From positions 1-33,991 of the forward strand of contig JANBPK010001285.1 in the NCBI GenBank assembly GCA_027579435.1: a stretch of DNA of 33,991 nucleotides, written 5' to 3'. The notes beneath the pieces were generated by a model that saw only the letters and a program-made list of their open reading frames with translations, was not told where the DNA came from and ran no database searches. The translations under genes and the position numbers were made by a program. Shown piece by piece: positions 19,215 through 30,341 of this stretch (within the stretch, counting starts at the first letter, position 1; every line of letters starts with the position of its first letter). The stretch is from Candolleomyces eurysporus (lineage: Eukaryota > Basidiomycota > Agaricomycetes > Agaricales > Psathyrellaceae).

Positions 19215-21561
19215 GCGTCGTCCCTCAATTCCTACAAAAGCGTCAGGTCTATCGTCATGTCTAAATTGATGTGATGATGGTATGAATGGGCGAACAGGGA
19301 GCTACTACATGGCATTGCAATATAAGGTATTGACTTACTGATGAGTCTTTTGAATTATGGCAGTGAAAGGTCATTCACCTCTTGTCTCTCCCAACATACC
19401 TCTTCCTCTCCTACTCGTATATCAGCTCTATATGTATGGCATACAACATGTTCAATTGCTCAACTCAATTTGTGCGACTCTCAACAGTCCCTTGGCCAGC
19501 TAGTCAGAGCTCTCCAATGCATGGTGCTTGAAGATCCCCCAAACTATGCTCAAGCAATATTCACTTGTACCATATGATTGCCCTCTATTGCCCCGGGCCC
19601 TCCCAGTCCTCGATCCTCTTGTAATTGTCTGGCCAGAAAGTTTTTGTGGGTCATTCTGGCGTCTACTTGCCACACCCTCCCTTGCACACTGGCATCTGTT
19701 CCTTCCTCACTCAACAGGACATGTGCATACAGGGGGGAGAATTTGCAGGTTGCTAGTGATCTCAATGTCCCCTTTGTGCCACAAGATGTCAGGGTGCCAC
19801 TTCACTGTGCATTTTCTGGCCAATGGACGGACCACACGAGAAGTGGGTCACACCGTGAGCCGGTGGAGATGATGTCCAGTGAGGATACTTACGAGTAGGA
19901 AATAATGATATGCATACATAGGGGCGTACCATCCAATGGTCGCACTTGCATGTCTTTCAGCCTGAAATATGTGCAATGGTTGAGGTGTGCAGGATACGGA
20001 GCTGGGATTGTACAGGAGACTGGCGGTGCTCAGGAATTGGACTCAGAACCAGTCTCCCCTTGAAAATTCAGATATGCCCTTTCATCCCGCCAGCCATGCA
20101 TCTTGCTCCTTGGTCCCCGTCCCACTTCTTCCCTCCATCCCCACTGTCCTCTCTAAAAACATGGTGACGCTAGTGCGGGTGTCGCAGCTCAGTTCATTGC
20201 ACCCTGGTTCAGCTGGTGCATGAGTTGGCACAAAAACTGGCCAATGCACTGGAACAAGGCCTCAGACACCAATCAGATGTAAAGAAACAGTGATTTGACA
20301 AATTCGACAGATTTGATAAATTCAATAGATTTGAAGTTCTCTGCTTTGGATAGATCAATTCAACTGGCACTGTGAGAGAAGTCTCCATGTCAGAATAGAT
20401 CAATTTCAGTTGAGAAATTTGCGAATGTCTTGCCTCTGTTGCCAGGATTAGTCGCACTACAGAGGGAGGGCTCTTACACATGGTGTTTGGAGCAAATGGC
20501 CCTAGCATCCAATCTGGGTCCGCGCCGCTGGTTCAGCGCACTCAATTTAGAGCCGGAAGTGCAAGGTTGAGCCGGCGCAAAGGTCAGTTGGTCTTTGATG
20601 ACGGTATTTTGAGGGCCAGTCAGTGGCCCACTCCCAGGTGGCTAGTGGCAGCATCCATTGGTGATTTCAAGCTCTGAAAAAACTCAGAGGCCTCGCCCTC
20701 AGAATGAATGTGCCTGCCATTGGCCCTGAAGAGTTGGATTTGTTCTCCGCTCAGGCTGTCAGACTCCGATTGCCGCTATTGGCTACTGCTCCTCAACCTG
20801 ATGTCAAGTTTGTGGTGTCAAACTGCATTGTGGAGAGAAAGATGAATATGCCATTGGGAGTGGAACCATCTGTAGTAAGCTCGAAAACTGTAATCACATT
20901 TTCTGACCATTTCCTAGGGAAAAACATGCAGAGAAACACGGTTCATGGATGCACTTGCATGTTTTCACAATGTCTTGCTATGAAACATGTAGGTAATATA
21001 GATGGGTGCTGCTATGAGAGATTTTCTAAGATTTATGTGAGTTCTCTGTGATCTCAGCGTGTTATTTGAAAATCTTTGATGTGATTGTTCAAAAATCATG
21101 GTGAAAGCACAATCAGAACACATAGGTAGGTATATCTTCTTTGTGTTTCTCAGAAGATCATGACGGGAGCATACTCAAGCACAGATATAATCTCCTTAAA
21201 GGGATCTACATGATTGCTCTGTCATTTTAGCATTTTTTATGAGAGTCTTTAGCATGAGTGGCAACAAAACATGGTGAACTCATGGAGGAAACTTGCAATT
21301 TCTGTTACCTCAAAGTTTTTTGCTAGAAATCACACTAAATACATGGATATGAGTACATATGATTTACCTAGGGGCATAATAGAGGCAGACTTTTTGCATG
21401 TTTTCGCTTGGATACATGTGAGTGTGCATGTTCTGGAAATGTTTTGGTGAAAAACATGCAAAAATAAAACCCAATAATCTTTGCATTTTTTTTACATTTT
21501 TTCTACTATTACATGGTCATCATCACCTTGTGTTACATAGAGGTATGGGCCGTTGCTGTGC
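19215..21561. mobile_element. Non-coding interior between two direct terminal repeats
   Basis: 2.35 kb with no recognisable transposon protein on either strand. It is AT-rich toward the right, with recurring AAACATGCA / GCATGTTTT words between 20925 and 21470 and a short tandem stretch (about 10-bp period, ATTTGACAAATTCGACAG-like) near 20290-20332. With the flanking repeats it forms a roughly 4.66-kb unit that looks like a non-autonomous retroelement, but no target duplication is seen at 17960 and 22621. Confidence 0.45.
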
Positions 21562-22621
21562 TGATACGACCATGTTTGCTTTTTTGCAAATAAATACCAG
21601 TTTTATTGAATAACCAGTCATTAATTCAATACACAGTTGTGTCTAGCTAAATGGCCTACCCTGCAGCAGAACAACCTGGTTTCACCACTGGGCAACGGAG
21701 GAGGTTTCCTAAGCACTACTGGTACCTTACCTCTTGCACGGCCTCACATTAATCAAGTATATTCAGTGCTAGAGCGGTAGGGTTAGATTCCTAAGCACAC
21801 AGAAGGATGCACAGCAAGGGTCCAGCACATCAAACAGCACAATGGCTGCCATGGCATGACAAGGGAGCTCAAAATACACTGAAAGGAAAAGGTCATTTGT
21901 GAAAAGAGATAACTGAGAGGCGGTCACCAGTAATTTGCCAAGACGACACTACTCAATTGACAGAGGTCCAACTCCTCACGTGGCTCCAGCAAGGGCACAC
22001 CAAGGCGGCGGTTGGTATAACCGTAGACCGACCACCCTCAATCAACTTCGGCAGATCATTTGGCAGGCCAGAAAAGGCAAAAGGCATCTATCAATAGTCA
22101 TGGTGCGCGCACAGGAGTGGTGTGGTGGCACCTTGGCATATCCCATACCCTTTTTTTATCTCTTTATCTCTCTCTCTAGCTGGGGCCTGGACTCTTTTAT
22201 CTATAAATCTCGTGTACACCTATTTACCAAGCTCCGGTGATCATGTGGCTCCAGATAGTATATATATTGGACTCTCATAGCATAGTTTTCCCTAGAGAAT
22301 TACTGCTGTTTTTATTTGTGTTACTTTGTGTTTGCAATTGACTGGATTTGTGACTTTATCTTGTGCAGCGTGATATTTGCTAAAGGAAAAGACAAAGATA
22401 TCCGAGTTGAGAAGTGTTACACACTTCAAACCCCCAGTTTTAGCAGAGAAGAATCTAACTAATTCTTAATACTCACTACTACCCCCATGACTCGCACTTG
22501 ATTTCATGCAGCTTGACTACATTACAAGGCATTGACTTAAGGATCTCACATGGCTCAACTTATTCAGTTGGGTGGTGTGTGGTGTTGGTGTTTTAGTGGT
22601 CTCGCTGTTACAATCACTTCA
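21562..22621. repeat. Terminal repeat copy 2 (about 1.06 kb)
   Basis: Direct repeat of copy 1, starting TGATACGACC and ending AATCACTTCA. It has the same CT microsatellite (near 22155-22180), and the same CCCCC..ACTCGCAC block occurs near 22482-22498. It also resembles the repeat at the left edge of the window, so the family occurs at least three times here. Confidence 0.75.
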
Positions 22622-23023
22622 GCACACAGCACTTTTCCGAGGCATTTTGACTTCATTGCAACCAAATCGTTTGCTTCATTGCATTTTGTCATGTGACTGA
22701 CAATTGACCTGGTGAACCGCTACAGTAAAAACCTCTGAACAAGAGGGAGACACGTGCAGGCGCACTGACATGCATCCTGCAGCACACAGGACACCATGGA
22801 AAACCATCAATGGAATATACCAGCAGAACTGATGGGAAGACGGAGGCTCACTGGCTTGGCGCCTGGGACATGGGTACAAAGTACCCGAGTCAAAATGCCT
22901 TGGAACTTTAAGAGTGGTGTACTACATCACAAACTATGTAGCAAAGAAAGAGTTGGCTGCTGTTCCACAGGTGCAGAATGGAGATGTTGTGCCAGAGCGA
23001 ATGGCTAGGCAAGAGGGGGACGT
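22622..23023 (+). other. Unassigned segment with an interrupted open frame
   Basis: A plus-strand frame is open from about 22837 to the transposon insertion at 23024 and contains RVVYYITNYVAKKELAA. With the transposon and one copy of its target duplication removed it continues to VEEEDI and a stop. I do not recognise the product; it is probably an older transposon fragment. The rest of the segment has nothing recognisable. Confidence 0.3.
23016..23023. repeat. Target site duplication, left (GGGGACGT)
   Basis: Identical to 23856-23863 on the other side of the hAT-like element. Confidence 0.85.
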
Positions 23024-23855
23024 TAAGGCTGTCCACGAGTGCACTCATGAGTATACTTGGATCCTCAATGCAAGTACTTGGGCTCTAAAAATTCAAACTT
23101 GGATCCATATGAGTTTTTTCCCACAAGTAACTCGGACTCATGGCTCAAGTACTTGTGAGTTTGTAAGTATACTCACACAGCAAGTCCACACAAGTAACTC
23201 ATGAGTTACTCACAAGTACTCACAAAATCTACTTGCACAAATTTGGATTATAGAGCAAGGCAAGGTGGGATTTTCATTGTAGCCACCAATTTTAGCAACA
23301 ACTCTACATGTTTAAGCATAACTAAGACTCTATGTACTCAACCATAATGAAGACTCTACATACTCAAGCATGACTAAAATTTTATGTACTCAAGTTGTAA
23401 CTAATCACTATCTGAATCAGGAATTTTGTAGATGTGTACAGCCTTTTGTAGTCAAGTACTAGTGCTACTAGGTCTTATCCATTCACATTTCCCTTTCCTA
23501 CTATAGTAGGCAAGCCCATCTGGTTGATCAGGTTGTGCCTGTGCACCATGAGGCATGAAAATAGCTGTCCACTAACTCTTTTTCATCCAATTTGGCCTGT
23601 AATAATTCAGGAAAAAATCATAAAAATTTGCAAAAAATTGTGGCATGAAGTGTTTCTTTTACTGAGAAAATTATGGGTTTTCATGGGTTTTCATGGGTAC
23701 TTGTGGCAAGTACTTGTGCCTTCAGAATCCATACTTGGATCCTCATGAGTATTTTCCCACGAGTGACTCAGACCCACAGATCCGAGTTTTTGTGAGTATT
23801 CCCATGGGTCTACTTGTGAGTACTCATAGAAGACTCGGACTCATGGACAGCCTTA
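23024..23855. mobile_element. hAT-like non-autonomous DNA transposon, 832 bp, 8-bp TSD
   Basis: Terminal inverted repeats TAAGGCTGTCC (23024) and GGACAGCCTTA (23855) are perfect for 11 bp and continue imperfectly (CACGAGT / ACTCAT). The 8-bp flanks GGGGACGT at 23016-23023 and GGGGACGT at 23856-23863 are identical. An 8-bp duplication with such ends is diagnostic of the hAT superfamily. There is no transposase. The subterminal regions on both sides are full of repeated CAAGTACT / ACTCACAAGTA / ATGAGT words, typical of transposase-binding repeats. Confidence 0.9.
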
Positions 23856-23863
23856 GGGGACGT
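23856..23863. repeat. Target site duplication, right (GGGGACGT)
   Basis: Identical to 23016-23023. Perfect preservation suggests a recent insertion. Confidence 0.85.
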
Positions 23864-25119
23864 AGAAGAGGAAGACATTTGATTCATGGTGTACAATGAT
23901 ACAAGTGATTGATGTTTTTTTNCTTCTTACTTTCTAACATCCGTGCATTCATAGTAGATGTGGTAATCATGTTTTCTGATGTTTCATTATATAGTTGAAC
24001 GACCTTCCGATTCCAAGTAGCGGGCGTTGCGGCGCAGCCGGCTTCGAGGGTTGTGTAAAGTAAAAATGCTGAGGTAAGCGTTAAGTAGGGGGGGGGGGGG
24101 GGGGGGGCTACTAAAGACCCGCTATACTAAAGTAGCGGGCATAGTACTTGCATCGGTCAGTTCCCGAGATTTTGCCCCAGCGCACAGACCAGGCGCACGG
24201 ACCCAAGGGCGCCATCGGGAATACACTATACAGCCTCAGAAATATGTTGTATAACATGAGGGTATCCAGCACGCGAAGGGCAGCTATCCGGATGCAGATC
24301 ACGCTTCCCAGCATGGGCTATCGAGCCCTGACCTTTGCTCAGGTATGCGTAGGATCGGGTGCGGGTTGAGAGGGGTGCACACTCTACAGCCTTCTGAGGG
24401 TATGAGGGCAGAGTAGCGGGTGGGAGGGCGAAAAAATCGTGTATTGTAGACAGCAAGCGTCGTACATAAGGCGTGGATGATTAAATCAACGCTCGACGTC
24501 TATCAGGTTCGATGTCCTAGGTCGTTATTCGCTCGCTGTAAGGCGAGGGCGATCCCGGTTCGGCATCGTACTACGGGGGNTATGCGACATGTAGGGTGGC
24601 TATCCAGCCGCAGGTACACGCTTCTCAGCGTGGGCTATCCAGCCATGACCTTGCCCTTGTAGCCAGTATGTCCAGGGTCTCCAGAGTGGGGGAGAGGAAG
24701 GGAGAGGAAGGCTCGGGGGTACAGTAGGTTCATGAGTCAACCAGTGCCGCAACTTCCATTGCAAGTGCCAGTGGGCTATGCATTGGTGTCAGGGTAAACC
24801 AGAAGATCGAACCTCGACAACTCGGGGTGCGCTATGTGAACGGAATGTCGGGTAGAATGTGCTGGGCGTGTTGGATGATTTGAGATGAATCCTCTTTGTG
24901 ACGATCGTCTTCTTCGAGTTAGCATTTGATATTTTTCTACTTCGATGCACCGTGATTTCTTCGGGGTTCTAGCACCATGATGGGAACCTGCTTCCCAGTG
25001 CTGTAGCAGGTTGACACTCTCACGGGGGACCTAATGCGCGAGGCAGGGCAGGCGCCTACCCCTTGCCTTCCTACCACATCTCCCTTCCACACCCGATCCC
25101 TCGCCCTCACGTCTCCTGA
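23864..25119. other. Intergenic with G20 tract, hairpin and a short direct repeat
   Basis: No gene seen. It holds a run of 20 G at 24088-24107, a hairpin CCCGCTA..TAGCGGG at 24118-24139, and a second GTAGCGGGC word at 24018. A diverged 58-61 bp direct repeat lies at 24283-24340 and 24599-24659 (GCTATCC..CACGCTT..CAGC.TGGGCTATC). Single Ns are at 23932 and 24580. The right part is the presumed promoter of NACHT gene N1. Confidence 0.6.
24088..24107. repeat. Homopolymer G20
   Basis: Twenty consecutive G residues flanked by AGTA on the left and CTACT on the right. The length is probably unreliable and the tract could mark a sequence join. Confidence 0.7.
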
Positions 25120-27447
25120 ATGTCATATCTACCCATACAGTTTGAGAACTTGTCAGGCGCACACGGTTTCCAACTCGGACAACAAACGGTCAACCTTATC
25201 GCCGGAAATTTAAATCAGTACCTTTTAAATGAGAAGGGTCAGTACTGACGTTGGAAATATATAGATAATGCATATAGTGACATCCACGCTTCTAGACCTT
25301 GTTCTTCGACTTAACCCGATTACCGATGCCTCTCACACTCGGAATCGAACGACATCTCCCCCCNGACTCGGCATGCTTTCCTGGAACGAGGGGAGGCGCG
25401 ATCAAGGCGATCACCTGTTGGGCTGACACGAGAATTGTACCAATGGGCAGTACGACGACTGCTCATGTCTACTGGTTCCACGGATTTGCGGGAAGTGGCA
25501 AGTCCGCTATCTCGCTGGAGATTGCCAAGATCTATGCCGGATCTGGGCGCTTGCTTGCAAGCTATTTCTTCTTCCGCAATGCGGGGGATAGGAGTAGGAT
25601 GAACAGGTTTGCGGTGACATTGGCAAGCCAGCTAGCGGCTGCGGTGCCTTCCGCTGCCTCGTTCATTGAAGCTGCCATTGACACGGAGCCCGGTTTGCTG
25701 ACGCAGGGTGTATCCTTGACCACGCAGATGGAGCGGTTGGTCTACCATCCGTTCCAGGCTGCCGTGAGACGAGGACTCATCCTTACGACACTACTCAAAG
25801 GGCCTTTCCTCATTGTTATCGACGGTCTAGACGAATGCGAGGATAAGCAGGGGATCGAAGAGTTCATCACCCACATGCTAGACTTCTTCAAGAGATACCC
25901 TTCCATCCCTCTCCGAGTTTTCATCGCCAGTCGGGTTGAACAACATATACACGCTCACCTCAAGGCCGATGGGGTTCTTCTTGGAAACCTTGACGATTAC
26001 TCGCCGGACGAAGACATTGACGCATTTTTACAGGCTTCGTTTCGCATTGCAGTGAAGCAGGATCCCGTAATCCAGGCTTACATTCACGAACATGGGAATT
26101 GGCCAACAATATCGGACATGGGCAAGCTAAACAGGCACATTAATGGATCCTTCGTGCTTGCATCTACGATTTTCAAATTCATCGTTCAACCAGCTACCGA
26201 AGCAGATCCCACGACGCCAATGGACCGTCTCCCTCTGACCCTGGAGATGAACGGCCTTGATGACCTGTACGCGCAAATCCTTGCCCGTTCGCAACATCTT
26301 CCCCATTCCCGGGAGATCATCTCCACCATAGCACTCCTCCTGCGGCCACTCCCAATTGTTGGGATATCGACTCTTCTCGGCATTAAGGCGTTCGAGGTCA
26401 TTCGTGTTCTGCTCAACCTCCAAGCCATTATCCATGTTCCAGGAATCGACGAAGAAGGTGACATAACGCTATGTCATACGTCCCTCCGCGATTTCCTCAC
26501 CATCAAGAGCCGATCGGGATTGTTCTTTGTGCCACCCTCATTTCATCTCCATCTGTCCTACTATTGCTTTTCCACCATCTTCAGCACGCCCGAAGGGCGA
26601 CCCCACGACTATGGGAGCCAATATTTCAAAGCCCATCGGCGGTCATTCGTTCAGCTGTCGGAAGCCCGCGACTTCCTCAAAGAAATCGGGCAATTCAAGG
26701 GGGGCCAACCTCAGCTTGTCGACAGGCTGCCTTATCACGCCTTCTTATGCTCTATGCTCTTCAGCATGCTCTTCCTGGTGAAACCGCAGCCCTTGGATGA
26801 TAGCTCATATCTACTCACCGAGTGTACCAAGCAATTGGCGCTGGCGGTGGAATGTTCTGACTACCGCATTCAACTCTGGCTGGAGAAAGATATACCTTAT
26901 TTCATCGTGACTGAACCAACACGCACATTTCAGCTCACTGAACATGCGTACAAAGCCTTACAACATGACCTGCAACGCGCATCGACCGCTATCCTTGCCC
27001 ACGTATGCTTTCCGAGTTTCATTCTTTATCGTATCATCCAGCTGAAAACACCTATACAGCTCCCAAGAATTCTGGGACGACAGGCTTTCTCAACCAGAAA
27101 GGAAAAGGAGTTTGTTATTGCTTCGGTACGTGCTTTCGACCCGGAGTTCCAGTTTTGTCACGGTGCTAATCTTAGCGTTCAGCTCCTCATAACAGGCATC
27201 TCGATTTTCACCGTACGTCAATTATTGAATCTCTGAGGTATAAAAGTATCTGAATAGGCCTCGATAGGTATTAGAATGGATAGGGGCTCGTGCTCAGTTC
27301 AAATGGGAAGAATTGAACATTACTCCGCGCCCTCCCCTGGAACTCTCGATTGATCTTTCTTGGAGGGGCATGGTAGTTATCAGGCTTGACAGAGCATCGA
27401 GTGACAACGATCACGATTTAGCTTTCATATCTTCCGATTCGGATTAA
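25120..27447 (+). CDS. NACHT-domain NTPase N1 (NLR-like), four exons
   Basis: Signal-transduction P-loop NTPase of the fungal NLR-like class, presumably cytosolic. The model is 25120-25237, 25296-27002, 27060-27212 and 27268-27447, about 718 aa. The first exon gives SGAHGFQLGQQTVNLIAGN. Then come RLNPITDASHTRNRTTSPP and DSACFPGTRGG, the P-loop GFAGSGKSA (about residue 102), Walker B LIVIDGLDEC (about 211), the sensor-like region FIASRVEQHI, and HINGSFVLAS and LCHTSLRDFL typical of this family. The long single frame starts at TTG 25299 in the wrong frame upstream of the N at 25364; dropping the N joins both frames. The last two introns (57 and 55 nt) are supported by alignment with N2. It ends with WIGARAQFKWEEL and has no WD40, ankyrin or TPR repeats. 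Confidence 0.85.
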
Positions 27448-28869
27448 TCGTGTGAACTGGTGTGTACTCACCCTTTACCCCAATTCTTAGACCTTTAATC
27501 GACTTGAATAGCACTATATCTCGTCAATCGATCGTTCTTCACAACCAAGTCCAGGACCAATCCAAAACGCCATTACGACTCAAATACAGCTGGATATCGA
27601 GTTCAGATTCTCCATCTAAACGAACAGCAGTCACCAATTCAATCCCACCAAAATCCCTTTGCAATGTTACCGCCTTCTAGGAACGCTTGAATCTCGAAGA
27701 TTCACGCCGAGAGGACCAATGGGCTCGAAGGGGATGAGGGGAAGGAAAGCGAGCGAGATGAAGGAATCGGTAAAGATAGATCAAAGGAAGGAATGCGAAT
27801 TAGATATTATAGTGGCATCCAGGGCACACCCGATTGCGTACCGTCCCGAGCCTTGGTTTACTTTCAATAAAAACTATGACAAGCTCGAATGATTAGACGT
27901 ATTGATTCAGGGGCATGTTCAAAAATGAGTGCACGTAGGTATGAGCGAATCATCAGGGGAGTCGAAACATCCGAGAGTCGCTGCCTTCTCTCGAACGGAA
28001 GCGACCAGCATTCACGTCACCGAAAATTGCAAGCAATGTCCGGATTACAAGGGCGTTTGACAGTGAAGGAGCGGAGGGACGGTATTTGCTCGCACGCACG
28101 AAGATGCTTGCTCGCACCCCTCCATTGCTCCTCCCGCGAAAGCACACTCCTATGTATACGAAAGACAATCAGCCTGAGATGAAGGAAGACCTATTACATT
28201 TTCGGAATATGAGAGTAACTGGACCGATGACGATACAGCGAGGGTACTAGTATTTGAGAAAGCGCCATAAGCCTATTCTATCCCTATCAACTACTCAAAG
28301 ACCATAGTCCGGTCAACAAATAATCCAAGTCTTCCCACATTTCGTCGACCCAATGCCGTCGAAAGATACTTGCGCCCGCAAGCTAGGGAATGGTGGAGGG
28401 TGATCGCTCAATATTTGGGATCCTCCATACCACGAGCACTCTTGGCTAACAATTTTAAAGCGGTGACAATTGAAGTATAGCGGCGTTGAGCCAAACGTTG
28501 TTCACGTTCTCAGTGGCAGGAATGAAAGAAACAGAGAATGGGGGAGCTTCCAATCGTGCTGTAGAGGGGAACCGACATCTTGGGAAGCGCAGATCTTCGT
28601 GCCGTTAAATAGCGACATCTCTATCCATAAACAGCGACCTCCACGTCGCCGGAAGGGTCGGTAAACGTAGGTACAAGAAGGATGAGGGATTGACCATAAT
28701 TGAAAAGTTGGAAGCTATTCTCCTTCGCGGTCTCGATAGCAATCGACGTGCCAGGCTGAACACTATATACATACCACAAATCACAGTTCGTCGTATAGAA
28801 GGCCGACCCCGCTCGTTGACGTTAGGTTCTCTCACTACAGGCAAGGATTTATAGGGTCAGAGGCTGAAT
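27448..28869. other. Intergenic downstream of N1
   Basis: No gene recognised. The first 100 bp or so resembles the 3' flank of N2 (for example CACTATATCTCGTCAATCGATCGTTCT against CGCTACTTCCTGTCGATCCATCGTTCT, in shorter matching blocks), so the duplication that produced the pair extended past the stop codons. Confidence 0.45.
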
Positions 28870-29193
28870 GTTCCCACAAATCAACGCACAGATTCTATAG
28901 ACAGGACTGAGTTCTTTTACTGACAGAATTCTTGCCCATATTCAAAATTTTGTTCACAATTCGGTCTTGGAGGAAATGGTTAGAACATGTTTTGAATATT
29001 TTCCCAGACTGAATCCCTTTTCCTGGCAGGGCATTGGGCAGTTCTGGAACAAATAGAGTCCCAAATTCAAAATAAGTCCAACCACATTTTTTCCAAGCAC
29101 AAATTCTTTGAAATGTTTAAAAAATATATAGTCATTTAGCTTTCTACTATATCAAATAATTGATTCAAAATTTAGGAGACCATTTGTGGGAAC
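28870..29193. mobile_element. AT-rich inverted-repeat mini-element (MITE-like)
   Basis: GTTCCCACAAAT at 28870 is the exact inverse of ATTTGTGGGAAC at 29182-29193. The 324-bp interval is strikingly AT-rich compared with its flanks and non-coding. A target duplication is not clear (flanks GGCTGAAT and GGTTGTTC only partly match), so it may be old. Confidence 0.6.
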
Positions 29194-30101
29194 GGTTGTT
29201 CCTTGACCAAATTCATCCATGCCTGTAGTGTCTCTGCGTGACCTTACCTGGTGGTTCGGGCAGAGCGACGGGCAACGATTGGAGGACATCGGACCCCAGA
29301 TTCATCCTAAGACCAGAGTACGCACCCATTCGGCACTACTAGCACCATGTCACCTTCAACGCGTTCCGAGTCATAGAGGGAAGAGTTGGCCCTGACGGAG
29401 GAAACGAGCGCGCGAAATGGTGGCCTTCTTCGCTTGGGCCCGAAGCCAAGGAGAAACGTGTTTGTAGGTACCCGAGCTAACGCTGTAAAGCATGACGGTC
29501 TGGCTGCAGTGAAGGTGGGCGCACATTGCGTGCATCGGCTACTCTCGTATTCGAGTTGGCGTCTGAGTTCGTGGAAAAAGGAAGAAACGACAAGGAAGGC
29601 CGGGAAAGCGTTGAATTATAATATATGATCCGTTCAGCAAGGTAGAGTACGCAAAGAATTGACGAGTCTGTGTGCAGAGATCGTCGCAAATGAATCGACA
29701 AAGTGAGGCGTGGGTGGAGAGAAAGGTCAGGAACAAAGGAGGGGAAGAGAGGGGAGAGCATGCCAACGCTGTCACATTGGACTCTTCCGCTTGCTGTTGA
29801 GGACGCGCTTTGCCCAGTCTACTCGCACAAGGACGTTCCGGAGGCAAGGTATAGTTGGCACTCTCGCAGATAAGTATGAGTTTAGGGTGAGAAAAAAGTA
29901 TCGATGCTGATGAGGTTCTCCGTGGCCGGGCCAGAGCGGGGCAAGACGGGGTAAGCGCGAGGGAGAGGAACACACACCTTGATCCGAACGGCTGATGGCG
30001 GCCATCATCTGTTCCTTTCCTTCACACCCGAATTCCTCTCAGCATGCTCCAACGTTAGGGATGCATCCAGTCAGGCCTAATGCTACGCGCGACATTGCTG
30101 G
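29194..30101. other. Intergenic, nothing firmly recognised
   Basis: A 144-codon minus-strand open frame (29973-29539) lacks recognisable motifs and starts at a non-ATG codon. I do not call it a gene. Confidence 0.4.
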
Positions 30102-30341
30102 TAGCACAGCGGTTGCCTCTACAGCAGTATCTCCGATCTGAATCGCCACCTTGCCCACCTTGACTTTGATCCCCGTCTTCCTTCCTCAAACATCAATCTT
30201 GACAGCCTAATTGTGCCAACGCACTCTCGCACTCTTCTCGAGGCCAGAACACAATTTGGTACACCCGATCTGGTGGATGAGACAGGAAACAGTGTTTATC
30301 CTTCTACGTTTCATTTTCAGGTTTATCCAGTAATTACTTAA
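30102..30341 (+). other. Unrecognised coding-like stretch, possible orphan exon
   Basis: A frame without ATG is open from just after a TAG near 30099 to TAA at 30339-30341. Its translation looks like real protein: SISDLNRHLAHLDFDPRLPS, NINLDSLIVPTHSRTLLEA, FGTPDLVDETGNSVYPSTF. A CAG|GTTTAT donor lies at 30320/30321, and CACAG acceptors follow near 30367. It may be one exon of a broken gene. I do not recognise the family. Confidence 0.35.

Noticed and set aside
17960..22621. Target site duplication for the 4.66-kb repeat-bounded unit
   Set aside because: Flanks CCCGT and GCACA do not match, so insertion as one unit is not demonstrated.
24118..24150. Helitron 3' end hairpin
   Set aside because: A hairpin is present but no CTRR terminus follows at the required distance on either strand, and no convincing Rep/helicase was recognised.
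24506..24560. tRNA-like B-box words (GGTTCGATGTCC, GGTTCGGCATC)
   Set aside because: No matching A box or cloverleaf could be drawn around them.
29539..29973. 144-codon minus-strand frame as a gene
   Set aside because: Non-ATG start, no recognisable motifs, composition like the reverse of GC-rich spacer, no splice support.
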